Origin: Chondromyces crocatus
GTDB lineage: Bacteria; Myxococcota_A; Polyangia; Polyangiales; Polyangiaceae
Assembly: GCF_001189295.1 (NCBI RefSeq)
Contig: NZ_CP012159.1
Coordinates: 4,294,525 to 4,358,524, forward strand
Length of the DNA: 64,000 bases
Direction of reading: 5' to 3'
Shown piece by piece: positions 10,901-18,516 of the stretch (position 1 is the first letter of the stretch; each line of letters opens with the position of its first letter). The notes below the pieces were generated by a model that worked only from the letters and a program-made list of their open reading frames with translations, was not told the DNA's origin and ran no database searches. Made by a program: the position numbers and the translations under genes.

Positions 10901-11443
10901 GTCCACCACGCTGCCGGACCCACCCTCGGCGAAGTAGATCCCGTTCGTGTTGTTCCGCGCCGTGATCCTGGTGAGCGTCTGCTCCCCGTTGCTCACGTGG
11001 ACCCCGAACCGCGCGTGCCGCACCTCCAGGTAGCTGGTGTTCAGCACCGTCGACGCCTGGTCCGCCCGCACCCCGTACCAGCTCCCCGGCGAGCTGCCCG
11101 AGCTGGCCTGGAACACCACCGGGCTCGCCGCCGTGCCGTTCACGTTCAGCGTCCCGCGCACCGTCATCTCGACCCGCGCCGTGTCCACGCCCGACACCTG
11201 CCCATCCGACGACGTGAAGTGGACCTGCGTCCCTGCCTCGATCGTCAGCGTCGCCCCTGCCGGCACCACGATGTCCCCCTGCACGACGTACGGACTGCCC
11301 GCCGTCGTCCAGGTCTGGTTGATCACGTTGCCACCAGGGATCGTCGTCTGTGCCGCGGCGCTGCGCGTCAAGCCGACGGACAGCGCGAGCACCGTGAGCA
11401 CCGCGAGCAGAGGCGCCGCGAGCGCGTGGGGTCGCTTCATCAT
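7961..11443 (-). CDS. Secreted protein with three beta-helix modules, 5 DUF4215 repeats and MYXO-CTERM-like tail
   Basis: 1160 residues from the ATG at 11443, with GAGGAG 5 bases upstream; a TTG one codon earlier and an ATG one codon later are less well placed. After the signal peptide (cleavage near [10 protein letters not shown]) come three parallel beta-helix modules of about 290 residues. Modules one and two end in a nearly identical segment around TGDATTGLLGVLWNDL, and the third ends in F-D-M-G-A-Y-E. Then come only five CGDG/CDDGN repeats, a Gly-rich linker and the GGCGCRVAG tail with a hydrophobic helix and basic end. Compared with its neighbours this copy has gained helix modules and has fewer cysteine repeats. 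Inferred surface protein of unknown ligand. Confidence 0.93.
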   Translation of the reverse strand: MMKRPHALAAPLLAVLTVLALSVGLTRSAAAQTTIPGGNVINQTWTTAGSPYVVQGDIVVPAGATLTIEAGTQVHFTSSDGQVSGVDTARVEMTVRGTLNVNGTAASPVVFQASSGSSPGSWYGVRADQASTVLNTSYLEVRHARFGVHVSNGEQTLTRITARNNTNGIYFAEGGSGSVVDSVIRDNSNDGIYAGVLAGSTASVDVVGSTLYGNTGYGLNARGASGANLTVHVRNSVVVGNSVGVYRFSSSGTTTVDVTHSNVWANSGSDYSGTTAGTGSFSANPLFVNEPSNLRLSANSPARFASSTNTDIGALPYTGDATTGLLGVLWNDLTLGAAGSPHLVTGDLTVAPGVTLTLQPGTTLRFATTDAMVSGTNTSRGELIVRGTLNASGTVSQPVTIDSTGSSPGSWWGIQLASTSTGSSFANAVISRATYGIWLDSGTQTLTGLTAQGNTNGVYFTGDGAGSVTNAILRDNSNDGIYVGIASGSTKSVTITGATIYGNTGYGLNARGASGANLTVNVRNSVVVGNSVGVYRFASSGTTTVDVTHSNVWANSGSDYSGTTAGTGSFSANPLFVNEPSNLRLSANSPARFASSTNTDIGALPYTGDATTGLLGVLWNDLTLGAAGSPHLVTGDLTVAPGVTLRLQPGATLRFATTDAMVSGTNTNRGELIVRGTLNAAGTRAQPVTIDSTGSSPGSWWGIQLAATSTGSSFFNAVVSRATYGIWLEAGVQVINGLTAHGNTNGVYFTGEGRGVVTNALIRDNSNDGIYVAINASGTKTVDIINATLYGNTGYGVNARGASGANLTVNVKNSIVIGNSVGVYRFASSGTTTVDVTYSNVWGNSGSNYSGTSAGTGCISVNPQFAAEPTDLRLQGSSLCIDAGTAVGAPTADLDGNPRPLDGDGLGGAQFDMGAYEYAGLSVCGDGLIGQGEACDDGAMNGQYGYCRADCSGPGPSCGDGITNGPEQCDDGNANNNDGCLNTCRLATCGDGVVREGVEACDDGNQSNDDACLNTCEIATCGDGFVQAGVEECDDGNTVDGDGCSAACLSEGQSGVGGGGMGGAGGDEPGAGGAGGAGGNVGGGGPGQGGEGGENPGAGGAGLGGVGGSGAAGDGSAGDDGGCGCRVAGSEGGAQGQALLVLAGFAAVIARRQRRNRQAA
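9543..10700 (-). repeat. Internal 867-bp module duplication inside the fourth beta-helix gene
   Basis: The segment starting GTGACCAGGTGAGGAG near 9543 recurs near 10410, an offset of 867 bases (289 codons, frame preserved). Several hundred bases after each occurrence are nearly identical. The encoded modules share the anchor-like segment and the following beta-helix rungs. The limits given bracket both copies only approximately. Confidence 0.75.
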
Positions 11444-11479
11444 CAAGTCTCCTCGTCCAGGAAAGCAGGCGCAAAACCC

Positions 11480-11498
11480 CCTGGATCGAGCATCCAGG
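11480..11498 (-). promoter_or_regulatory. Leader hairpin before the fourth beta-helix gene
   Basis: CCTGGAT and ATCCAGG (11480-11486 and 11492-11498) form a perfect 7-bp stem with a 5-base loop. It lies in the predicted leader about 37 bases before the start codon and outside the ribosome site. It could protect the 5' end or attenuate; nothing in the sequence decides between these. Confidence 0.4.
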
Positions 11499-11516
11499 AC
11501 CGCTCACGCGCTCGCG

Positions 11517-11545
11517 ACGCTAGCCGAGGAGCCAGCGCGTCGCAA
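11517..11545 (-). promoter_or_regulatory. Predicted promoter of the fourth beta-helix gene
   Basis: On the minus strand TTGCGA (11540-11545) and TAGCGT (11517-11522) are 17 bases apart, matching the spacing and the key bases of the promoters of the three paralogues. The rest of the 282-base spacer up to 11725 shows no gene. Confidence 0.5.
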
Positions 11546-11725
11546 CGTACGCAGTGCGCGCGGGGCGCACGATCGAAGCCTTTTTACAGCCATTCCGCGT
11601 CGACGGGGTGGACGGGCTCACGCTGTTTCGCTGCACGATTCCACGAATCCGCGAACGCACGCACGCCCTCGCGGCGCATGAATTCACGGCTTCGCGAACG
11701 ATCTCACGCACCTTCTCGCGTGCCC

Positions 11726-12754
11726 TCAAGCCGCCATCACCTCTTGCGGCTCTCCTTGCAGCACCCGCAGCGATCGGAGCACCAGCGCTCCCGCACCCCA
11801 GAGCCCCGCGAGGAACGCGAACAGCCCCCCGATCCACGGCACGAACGCCACGAGCTGCATCACCAGCAGTCCCACGGCGACCGCCACATACGGATGATCC
11901 GTCGGCACCTTCGCCCCGCGCCACTTCCCGAGCAAGAGCCCCACCTCCGCACCGAACACCAGGTATCCGAGGAACCACAGTACCGGCAGCGCGAAGAACA
12001 GCACCGCGAACCCGATCGGAATGCCCACCACCGACATCAACGCCAGCGTCGCCAGGAGCGGCAGCCCGACCCACAGCGCCAGCGCGCTCAGCCCCGCGCT
12101 CCCTGGACGCCGCGAAAGCAGCATCGCTGCGCCCGCGAGCTGCCGCCCCCCCAGCGCAGCGAACACGAGCCCGCACACCACCACGAACGCGCTCGCGCTC
12201 AGCCAGAAGAACCACCCCACACCCCAGCCCCAGATGGGCCCACTGCTCCGCGTCACCTGCCCGAGGATCGCAGCCCCTGGCGCGAGCTTCATCTCCGACT
12301 GCACCAGCGTCACGTTCCCGACCCGAGCCGCCGCCCCGAGCTCGAGCTGCCCTCCCACGACCGTCACGTCGCCGAGCACCTCGCCCGTCACGACCGCGTT
12401 GCCCCCGATCACCAGCAGATCATCCGTCACCGTCCCTGCGACATGCGCGTCGCTGCCGAGCGTCACCGCCTGACCGACCCGCTTGCCCACATCGATCTCC
12501 AGGGGCTCGCCCATCCGGAACAGCAGATCCGACTTCTCGTACGGCATCACGGGCGACGCCGAGACCTCGCTCGGCGCCCCGTGGGCTCCCTCGCTCGGCG
12601 ATGCGGACTCGACCGGCGTGGCCGCCGGTGCCGGTGGTGCTGCCGTCGTGTCGGGCGGCTGGGCGGCCGTGTCGGGCGGCTGGGCCGCGACCGGCAGCGA
12701 GCAGAGCAGCGAGACGAACAGGGCGAGCAGGGCGAGCGCATTCCTCCGGACCAT
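11726..12754 (-). CDS. Bactofilin-like beta-repeat membrane protein
   Basis: 342 residues from the ATG at 12754 (MVRRNALAL), which has AAGGGGG upstream. A signal peptide ending near VAAQ is followed by a Pro/Ala/Thr-rich linker. Residues ~110-190 carry short repeats of the form G-x-V-x-G-D-V-x-V-x-G-G, as in polymer-forming bactofilin-type beta-helices. The C-terminal third has about four hydrophobic membrane segments (around WGVGWFFWLS, LALWVGLPLL, FFALPVLWFL and FVPWIGGLFA). True bactofilins are cytosolic and lack a signal peptide, so this is an exported or membrane-bound relative. Function unknown; a role in envelope organisation is inference. Confidence 0.75.
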   Translation of the reverse strand: MVRRNALALLALFVSLLCSLPVAAQPPDTAAQPPDTTAAPPAPAATPVESASPSEGAHGAPSEVSASPVMPYEKSDLLFRMGEPLEIDVGKRVGQAVTLGSDAHVAGTVTDDLLVIGGNAVVTGEVLGDVTVVGGQLELGAAARVGNVTLVQSEMKLAPGAAILGQVTRSSGPIWGWGVGWFFWLSASAFVVVCGLVFAALGGRQLAGAAMLLSRRPGSAGLSALALWVGLPLLATLALMSVVGIPIGFAVLFFALPVLWFLGYLVFGAEVGLLLGKWRGAKVPTDHPYVAVAVGLLVMQLVAFVPWIGGLFAFLAGLWGAGALVLRSLRVLQGEPQEVMAA

Positions 12755-12820
12755 GCACGCCCCCTTGCATGCGTCATGCAACCCGCGCGTCGTGCCTCGG
12801 CGGCTCGCCTCACGCGGGGC

Positions 12821-12915
12821 GCTGCTGAGCAAGCGTGGCGCTGCTGCTGCCGAGCGCGCGGGGCGCTGCTGAGCACGCGGAGCTGCTGAGCACGCGGCGC
12901 TGCTGAGCACGTGGG
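12821..12915. repeat. ~17-bp tandem repeat between divergent genes
   Basis: Copies of GCTGCTGAGCACGCGG, some degenerate, start near 12821, 12839, 12865, 12882 and 12899; the last three are exactly 17 bases apart. The array occupies much of the 209-base spacer between the bactofilin-like gene and the dehydrogenase. Confidence 0.75.
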
Positions 12916-12963
12916 GCTCGGCTGACCTCGACCCCTCGGAGCCATGGTACCCTCGCTCGCCCC

Positions 12964-14001
12964 ATGCCGATCTTCGACACCCTCGCCGCCACCGAGCACG
13001 AGCAGGTGCTCTTCTGCCACGACCCTGCGGCTGGCTACCGCGCCATCCTCGCCATCCACAGCACCACGCTCGGCCCGGCCATCGGCGGAACGCGCCTCTG
13101 GCGCTACCCGACCGAGGACGCCGCGCTCGTCGACGCGCTCCGGCTCTCCGCCGGCATGACCTACAAGAACGCGCTCGCCGGCCTGCCCGCGGGCGGCGGC
13201 AAGGCCGTGATCCTCCTCGGCGACACGCCCCCCGACCGGGACCAGCTCTTCCGGGCACACGGCAGGTTCATCGAGCGCCTCGGCGGTCGCTTCGTCACTG
13301 GCGAGGACGTCGGCACCACCCCCGAGGACATGGCCCGCATCCACCTGGAGACCGCCCACGTCAAAGGCCTCGTCCAGGGGATGGGCGACCCCTCCCCCTG
13401 GACCGCGCGCGGCGTCTTTCACGCCATGCGCGCCGCCGCCCGCTCCCGCTGGGGCACCGACGCGCTCGCCGGCCGGAAGGTGGCCATCCAGGGCAGCGGC
13501 AACGTCGGCGGCCACCTCGCCCGCCTCCTCACCGAGGCCGGCGCCCAGCTCGTGATCGCCGACGTCGACGCCGCCCACGCCGAGCGCGTGGCCCGCGCGA
13601 CCGGCGCCACCATCGTCTCACCGGACGCCATCCTCCGCACCGAAGCCGACGTGCTCGCCCCGTGCGCCCTCGGCGGCGTGCTCGACGACCAGAGCATCCC
13701 CGAGATCCGCGCCGAGATCATCGTCGGCGGCGCCAACAACCAGCTTCTCGCGCCCCGCCACGCGGGCGCCCTCGCTGCCCGAGGGATCCTGTTCATCCCC
13801 GACTACGTGGCCAGCGCCGGCGGTGTGCTCAGCGGCGCCGTGGACCTCTTCGGCTGGCCGCGCTCCGAGCTGGAGCGCAAGATCGAGGGCATCCACGACA
13901 CGGTGCTGCGCGTGCTGGAGATCGCGAAGGCCGAGGGCATGTCGCCGAGCGACGCTGCCGAGCGTCTTGCCCGCCGCCGCATCGAGGAGGGGCGGCGCTG
14001 A
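12964..14001 (+). CDS. Leucine dehydrogenase-type (Glu/Leu/Phe/Val family) amino acid dehydrogenase
   Basis: 345 residues, close to the usual 350-365. It would catalyse NAD-dependent oxidative deamination of a branched-chain amino acid to the 2-oxo acid, in the cytoplasm. Visible signatures: the substrate/catalytic block MTYKNALAGLPAGGGK, with Lys68 and Lys80 at the positions conserved in leucine dehydrogenases, and the Rossmann motif GSGNVGG (~179-185) followed by I-A-D-V-D. Phenylalanine or valine dehydrogenase activity cannot be excluded. No ribosome site is seen, and a TACCCT hexamer lies 10 bases before the ATG, so the mRNA may have a very short leader. It ends 13 bases from the convergent lipoprotein gene. 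Confidence 0.88.
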   Translation: MPIFDTLAATEHEQVLFCHDPAAGYRAILAIHSTTLGPAIGGTRLWRYPTEDAALVDALRLSAGMTYKNALAGLPAGGGKAVILLGDTPPDRDQLFRAHGRFIERLGGRFVTGEDVGTTPEDMARIHLETAHVKGLVQGMGDPSPWTARGVFHAMRAAARSRWGTDALAGRKVAIQGSGNVGGHLARLLTEAGAQLVIADVDAAHAERVARATGATIVSPDAILRTEADVLAPCALGGVLDDQSIPEIRAEIIVGGANNQLLAPRHAGALAARGILFIPDYVASAGGVLSGAVDLFGWPRSELERKIEGIHDTVLRVLEIAKAEGMSPSDAAERLARRRIEEGRR

Positions 14002-14014
14002 AGGGGTGAGGGGA

Positions 14015-15712
14015 TCAGGGGCCAGCCGGGACGAGGAAGCGCGCGACGATGAGATCGCGGTACGTCACCGAGGTCATGGGGCCAGCGCCGAGATCGAAGG
14101 TGTTGCTGAGTTCACCGGACAGGACGATGTGTTCGGAGTCCGGCGCGGCCACGTCTTCCACTCCGAGCGAGCCGTTCGGACCACGCATCGTCGCGCTCCA
14201 CAGGTACTTCCCGTCGGGATCCAGCTTGAGCAGCAAGGAACCCTCGAGCACGCGTCCGCCGATGTCGGCTGGCCCATCCATCCAGCAGGCGAGTGCGATG
14301 TTCCCGAGGGGATCGACAGCGGGTTTGCGACAGATGTCTGTGCCCGGTGTGCCGACATGTTGACTCCAGAGTACGGAACCATCCGGAGCGAGCTTGATGA
14401 GAAAAGCGTCAGGAAGCGTATTCTGTGGATGTCCCGTGCTGGTCATCTGCATCGCGCCGATCTGCAAAGAGCCAGAAAAATATCCTGACAAAACCACATG
14501 TCCGGAACCATCCACTGCGATTCCCACCACCTCACCCCCGGAGAGCGCCTTGCTCCAGAGATGGGTCCCAGCGGGCGAGAGCTTCAAGAGGTAGAAATCG
14601 TTTCCGCCAGAATGGGGCAGGGGACCGCCGCCTAGATCGACGGGGGTCGAAAATGCACCTGCCACCACGGCATTCCCGGACCCATCGACGCCAATGTGCT
14701 GACCATACGCATTCGACGACAGTCCTCGGCTCCAGACGTGGCCACCGCTCTTCGTCAGTCGCGCCACGTACAAGCCGCCTGCGGACGGCAGCGGGCCTCC
14801 ACCGAGATTGAAGTTGCCGCCATAATTCCCGGTGATCCATAGATCCATCGACTTGGCATCCGCGACCAGCGCACCCCCTGCTCCGCTACCGCCGGAATCT
14901 CTGCTCCACAGGTGGTCACCGTCTCTGGAGAACATCGCCACGAAGAGATCCGTGGTGCTCGCCTGGAGCGGTCCGCCACCGAAGTCGATGCTGTTGTCGA
15001 ATCTTCCGGTGACGGCGACGCTGCCATCACGAAACACGGCCACATCCTCGGAGAGCGTGATGCTGGCATTCCCATCCCCGAACACGCCACTCCACAGGTG
15101 CTTTCCCTCCGGATCGTAGCTGCCGATCCCCACGTCGGCCGTCTGCGGAGGTAGCGGATCGCCACCGAGGTAGGGCTCGACCTCCGTCAACCCCGTCACG
15201 ACGACCACCCCCTCTGCATTCCCCGCGACGCTGCTTTCTTCGAGCGCTGGGAACTGCTTCACCCAGAGCAGCGTCGTCGCGCAGCGCTCGTCCTTGCATA
15301 CCCCGCTCTGGCAGTCGGCGTGCTGCTCACACCTCGCTCCGTCCACGCATGGTGCACAGCTTCCGTCACCGACCCCTCCGCAGTCGACATCGCTCTCCGC
15401 GCCATTCTTCACCCCGTCGGTGCAGGTCGGTGCGCGGCACGTCCCGGCGATGCACACCCGGCTCGCACAGTCCGTCCCGACCTGGCATCCCTCGCCATCC
15501 TCGCACGCAGGGCACAGACCCCCACCGCAGTCCCGCCCCGTCTCGTCCCCATCCTTGATCCCGTTGCCATTGCACCCCAGCTCGCCCCCATCGTCGGGCG
15601 ACTCCTCCTCGCGCAGCACCCCGTCCCGGTGGTCGATGAGCAGGTGGCACCCACCCAGCACACTCCCGCTCAACACCACGCCTCCGAGACCACGACGCAC
15701 CCACTTCTGCAT
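14015..15712 (-). CDS. Cysteine-rich beta-propeller lipoprotein
   Basis: 565 residues from the second ATG (15712), 6 bases after GAGGGGG. A lipoprotein signal peptide has its lipid cysteine at residue 22 (VLGGC). A cysteine-rich part of about 110 residues with D-G-x-K-N-G-x-E-x-D-V-D-C-G-G-type repeats follows. The rest is about seven 50-60-residue repeats ending in L-W-S and containing D-x-G-G-G-P-L, typical of predicted beta-propeller surface repeats. The gene is last in a three-gene operon with the membrane Ser/Thr kinase and the TPR protein, 11 bases after the latter, so it may be the surface component of that signalling unit (inference). A paralogue lies at 20798-22303. Confidence 0.85.
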   Translation of the reverse strand: MQKWVRRGLGGVVLSGSVLGGCHLLIDHRDGVLREEESPDDGGELGCNGNGIKDGDETGRDCGGGLCPACEDGEGCQVGTDCASRVCIAGTCRAPTCTDGVKNGAESDVDCGGVGDGSCAPCVDGARCEQHADCQSGVCKDERCATTLLWVKQFPALEESSVAGNAEGVVVVTGLTEVEPYLGGDPLPPQTADVGIGSYDPEGKHLWSGVFGDGNASITLSEDVAVFRDGSVAVTGRFDNSIDFGGGPLQASTTDLFVAMFSRDGDHLWSRDSGGSGAGGALVADAKSMDLWITGNYGGNFNLGGGPLPSAGGLYVARLTKSGGHVWSRGLSSNAYGQHIGVDGSGNAVVAGAFSTPVDLGGGPLPHSGGNDFYLLKLSPAGTHLWSKALSGGEVVGIAVDGSGHVVLSGYFSGSLQIGAMQMTSTGHPQNTLPDAFLIKLAPDGSVLWSQHVGTPGTDICRKPAVDPLGNIALACWMDGPADIGGRVLEGSLLLKLDPDGKYLWSATMRGPNGSLGVEDVAAPDSEHIVLSGELSNTFDLGAGPMTSVTYRDLIVARFLVPAGP

Positions 15713-15723
15713 GACCATCCCCC

Positions 15724-16746
15724 TCACCACTGCCCAGTGAGCGCCACCCGCCCCAGGGCAGGCCACGCCTCCACCCGCACCGCCGCGGCCGCTGGACCTC
15801 GCCCCCCGGGCCCCGCCGTCGCGAACAGCACCACCCCGCCCACCAGCGCCACGCCACCCACGATGAACATCACGTTCGCTGCCGTCGCCGCCTGATCGGC
15901 GTGCTCGCGCAACGTCACCCCTCTGGCGCTGCAAGGCCCCGGATCTCCCTCCCCGCAGTGGCGATTCGAGTCGTTCATGAGCTGCATGGCCTGCGCTCCG
16001 AACACCGCGCCAGCGACCCCGCTGGCCACCCCGAGGCTGCCCAGCGCCGCCCCCAGGACGCGCTGGGTCGACCAGAACTCTGGCGGTTTCTCCTCGAGCG
16101 GCGTCGACGTCACCGATGAGATCTGGAGCGTTGGACAGACGACACGCGTCGTCCCTCCACCCGGCGCGACCTGCACCGTCGTCCGCCACGTCTCCTTGCC
16201 CGGCGCGCTCACGACCACCGCGTGCGCTCCAGGATCCACCGGCACGGCCACCCCCCACAGGCCCGGCGCGACCTCGCGTCCACCGCGCGTGATCGTGAGC
16301 GCGCCTTGAGCCTCCGACGCCGCGGCCTCGATCGTGAGGTACGACAGCCGCGGCTTCAGCGCGTCCGCACGCCGCTGCGCCTCCTGCTCCCGCACCTTGT
16401 CCCCCACCTGCCGCGCGAGCGCGTACGCCTCCCGGAACGCGCCCCACGCGCTCGCCGTGCGCCCAGCGCGTTCATGGCAGTCCCCCAGGTTGAGCAGCGT
16501 CCCTGCCGCAGGATCCAGACGGTGACTTTCGAGAAAGCGAGGACATGCCGCATCGAACTGGCCGGCCTCGAGGAGCTGCTGCGCCTCGTTGAACAGCGCG
16601 TCGGCTGCGGCCTGATCGGCTTGCGTCGGCTCTCCTGAGGCGCTTTGCGGCGTCCCGATCAGCAAGAGCGCACACCCGAGCGCGAGGAGCACCTCACCAG
16701 CGAGCGGGCGGCGCACGAACGGCTTCCTCGGGCGGCGCGACGACAT
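15724..16746 (-). CDS. TPR membrane protein
   Basis: 340 residues. After an N-terminal signal/anchor helix (about 17-37) there are two or three TPR-like helical repeats (~50-130, with [10 protein letters not shown]) and a PEGA-like beta segment (~140-205). The C-terminal part has two hydrophobic helices separated by a loop with a cysteine pair. It lies 63 bases after the kinase gene and 11 bases before the lipoprotein gene. Proteins of this design next to Ser/Thr kinases are common in Polyangiales (general knowledge); a role as envelope partner of the kinase is inferred. There is no ribosome site, and TATTCT lies 7 bases before the ATG, so an internal leaderless transcript is possible. Confidence 0.82.
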   Translation of the reverse strand: MSSRRPRKPFVRRPLAGEVLLALGCALLLIGTPQSASGEPTQADQAAADALFNEAQQLLEAGQFDAACPRFLESHRLDPAAGTLLNLGDCHERAGRTASAWGAFREAYALARQVGDKVREQEAQRRADALKPRLSYLTIEAAASEAQGALTITRGGREVAPGLWGVAVPVDPGAHAVVVSAPGKETWRTTVQVAPGGGTTRVVCPTLQISSVTSTPLEEKPPEFWSTQRVLGAALGSLGVASGVAGAVFGAQAMQLMNDSNRHCGEGDPGPCSARGVTLREHADQAATAANVMFIVGGVALVGGVVLFATAGPGGRGPAAAAVRVEAWPALGRVALTGQW

Positions 16747-16753
16747 CGCGCCA

Positions 16754-16759
16754 AGAATA
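16754..16759 (-). promoter_or_regulatory. Possible -10 hexamer (TATTCT) of the TPR gene, leaderless arrangement
   Basis: TATTCT on the minus strand ends 7 bases before the ATG at 16746, placing the expected transcript start at or next to the start codon. No convincing -35 element is visible. Confidence 0.4.
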
Positions 16760-16809
16760 GCCGCCCTCCAGCGGCGTGAGCGCGCTTCCTGCCTCCCCGG
16801 ATCGGGCCG

Positions 16810-18423
16810 TCATTTCCGCTGGTAGGGATTGGTCGTCGTCGCCGGCGGGGTCGCCGTCGTTCCGGCTGGCCTGGTCCCTGGTGTCGCGGTCGCGCTGCGC
16901 GCGGCTGGCGGGCTCGGGATCACGGGCCTGGGCAGCGTGCTCGCCCCGGTCGATGCGGAGGACGGCCTGGGGACCGCGCTCGCGTTCGTGCTCGTGAGGC
17001 CGGCAGGCGTGGGCGTGTGCCCTGCGTTCTCGTCCAGCGAGGGAGGAGTCGCCGCGAGAGGCGAAGACGTCGAGGCCAGCGTCGGAGCCCCTGGCGCGTG
17101 CGCTCGCTGCGCTCCGTCCGAGGGGGCATCCGCTGCGGCGTGCTCCGCGGGCTCGTCGCGTGCGGAGGACGACTCCGCGCGCTCATGCCAGCGTGGAGCC
17201 ACCCCGAAGCGAAAGCCCACCCCACCGAGCAGCGCGAGAGCGAGCGCCGCTACGGCCGCGCGTAGGCCGGGCCTCCGCGAGCGCGGAGCAGGTGCGGTGC
17301 TGCGTTCCTCGGCGGACTTCGCCGTCGCGTGCGCTCCCCATGCTGTCGGCGAGTTCCCCTGCGCAGGGGACGGCGTGGCCGTCGAAGGCGCGTGCGCCGC
17401 GGGGTGGAGGGGAAGCTGCGCCGCGGGGTGGAGCGGAGGTGAGTCCGGAGCGAGGCGCGTCGTGACCGCCGGCGCGGGGACGGGCACCGGAGCCGTTGAC
17501 CCAGCGTGCGAACCACGACCGCGCCCATGCAGCACTGCGGCCACGCGATCCACGTACGCGCGGGCCCGTGCGGGCGCGAAGTCCCCGAGCGCCGCCGCGA
17601 GCTCGGCGATGTCGCGAAAGCGCGCCTCGCGATCCTTCTCCAGGCAACGCAACAGCACCACCTCCAGCGCACTCGGCAGCCCCGAGCGCAGCGTCGCGAG
17701 CGGCGTTGGCGGCTCGACCAGCACCTTCGCGCACAGGTGCTGCACGGTCTCTGCGTAGAACGGCGGCGTCCCTGCGCAGAGTTCGTACAGGACCACGCCC
17801 ATCGACCAGATGTCCGAGCGCGCGTCGACCTCACGGGACGAGCGCATCTGCTCCGGCGACATGTAGAGCGGCGACCCGATCGCGGCTTGCCCGCTCGTGA
17901 GCCGGATGTCGGTCCCCGTCTCCTTGGTGATGCCGAAATCGAGCACCTTCACACAAGGCGAGCCATCGGCGTGCGTCGTCAGGAAGAGGTTCGACGGCTT
18001 GAGATCCCGGTGCACGAGCCCCGCCGCGTGCGCCTCGGCGATGCCCTCGCAGGCCTGGAGCACGCACTCCACCGCGTCTTCCATCGGCAGCGGCCCGTCG
18101 CGTTGCAGCAGGGCCGCCAGATCGAGCCCCTCCAGCCGCTCGAACACGATGTACGGCGCCCCCTCCTCGGTGGTGCCGGCGTCGAAGACCCGCGCCACGT
18201 GCTGGCTCCGCAGCCGCGCCGTGGCGCGCGCCTCGCGCAGGAAGCGCCCCAGCGCCTCCGGCCCGACCAGCTTGCCCGGGAGCATCAGCTTCAACGCGAC
18301 CGAGCGATCCAGGCCGAGCTGCTGAGCCGTGACCACGACCCCCATGCCGCCCGCGCCGAGCACCCCCTCGACCAGGTATTTGCCGGCGAGCACCGTCCCT
18401 GGCTGGACGGGGAGGCCTTCCAT
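16810..18423 (-). CDS. Membrane-anchored Ser/Thr protein kinase
   Basis: 537 residues from the ATG at 18423; a TTG 12 codons earlier (18459) is an alternative, and neither has a clear ribosome site. The kinase domain occupies about residues 16-280: glycine loop GAGGMG (23-28), VALK lysine at 45, HRDLKPSN with the catalytic Asp at 140, DFG at 162-164, and SPEQM instead of the usual APE. A Pro/Ala/Thr-rich region, one transmembrane helix (~388-408) and a low-complexity outer tail follow. This is the PknB-like type, phosphorylating Ser/Thr on cytoplasmic targets; no PASTA or other sensor domain is seen. It is first in an operon with the TPR protein and the propeller lipoprotein, which may supply sensing. 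Confidence 0.92.
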   Translation of the reverse strand: MEGLPVQPGTVLAGKYLVEGVLGAGGMGVVVTAQQLGLDRSVALKLMLPGKLVGPEALGRFLREARATARLRSQHVARVFDAGTTEEGAPYIVFERLEGLDLAALLQRDGPLPMEDAVECVLQACEGIAEAHAAGLVHRDLKPSNLFLTTHADGSPCVKVLDFGITKETGTDIRLTSGQAAIGSPLYMSPEQMRSSREVDARSDIWSMGVVLYELCAGTPPFYAETVQHLCAKVLVEPPTPLATLRSGLPSALEVVLLRCLEKDREARFRDIAELAAALGDFAPARARAYVDRVAAVLHGRGRGSHAGSTAPVPVPAPAVTTRLAPDSPPLHPAAQLPLHPAAHAPSTATPSPAQGNSPTAWGAHATAKSAEERSTAPAPRSRRPGLRAAVAALALALLGGVGFRFGVAPRWHERAESSSARDEPAEHAAADAPSDGAQRAHAPGAPTLASTSSPLAATPPSLDENAGHTPTPAGLTSTNASAVPRPSSASTGASTLPRPVIPSPPAARSATATPGTRPAGTTATPPATTTNPYQRK

Positions 18424-18516
18424 GGGGTGATGAGAGGTCAGAAAGCGCGACCGCGTCAAGCGTGCGCAGGGAGACGAGCGGCGTGAAGCCGAGAAGGGGC
18501 GACGCCGTGCGAAGGT

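Noticed and set aside
7823-12889. A 1688-codon open frame on the plus strand
   Set aside because: It lies antisense to the fourth beta-helix gene and the bactofilin-like gene, is Arg/Pro/Val-rich without any domain, and is open only because the opposite strand has strong third-position GC bias.
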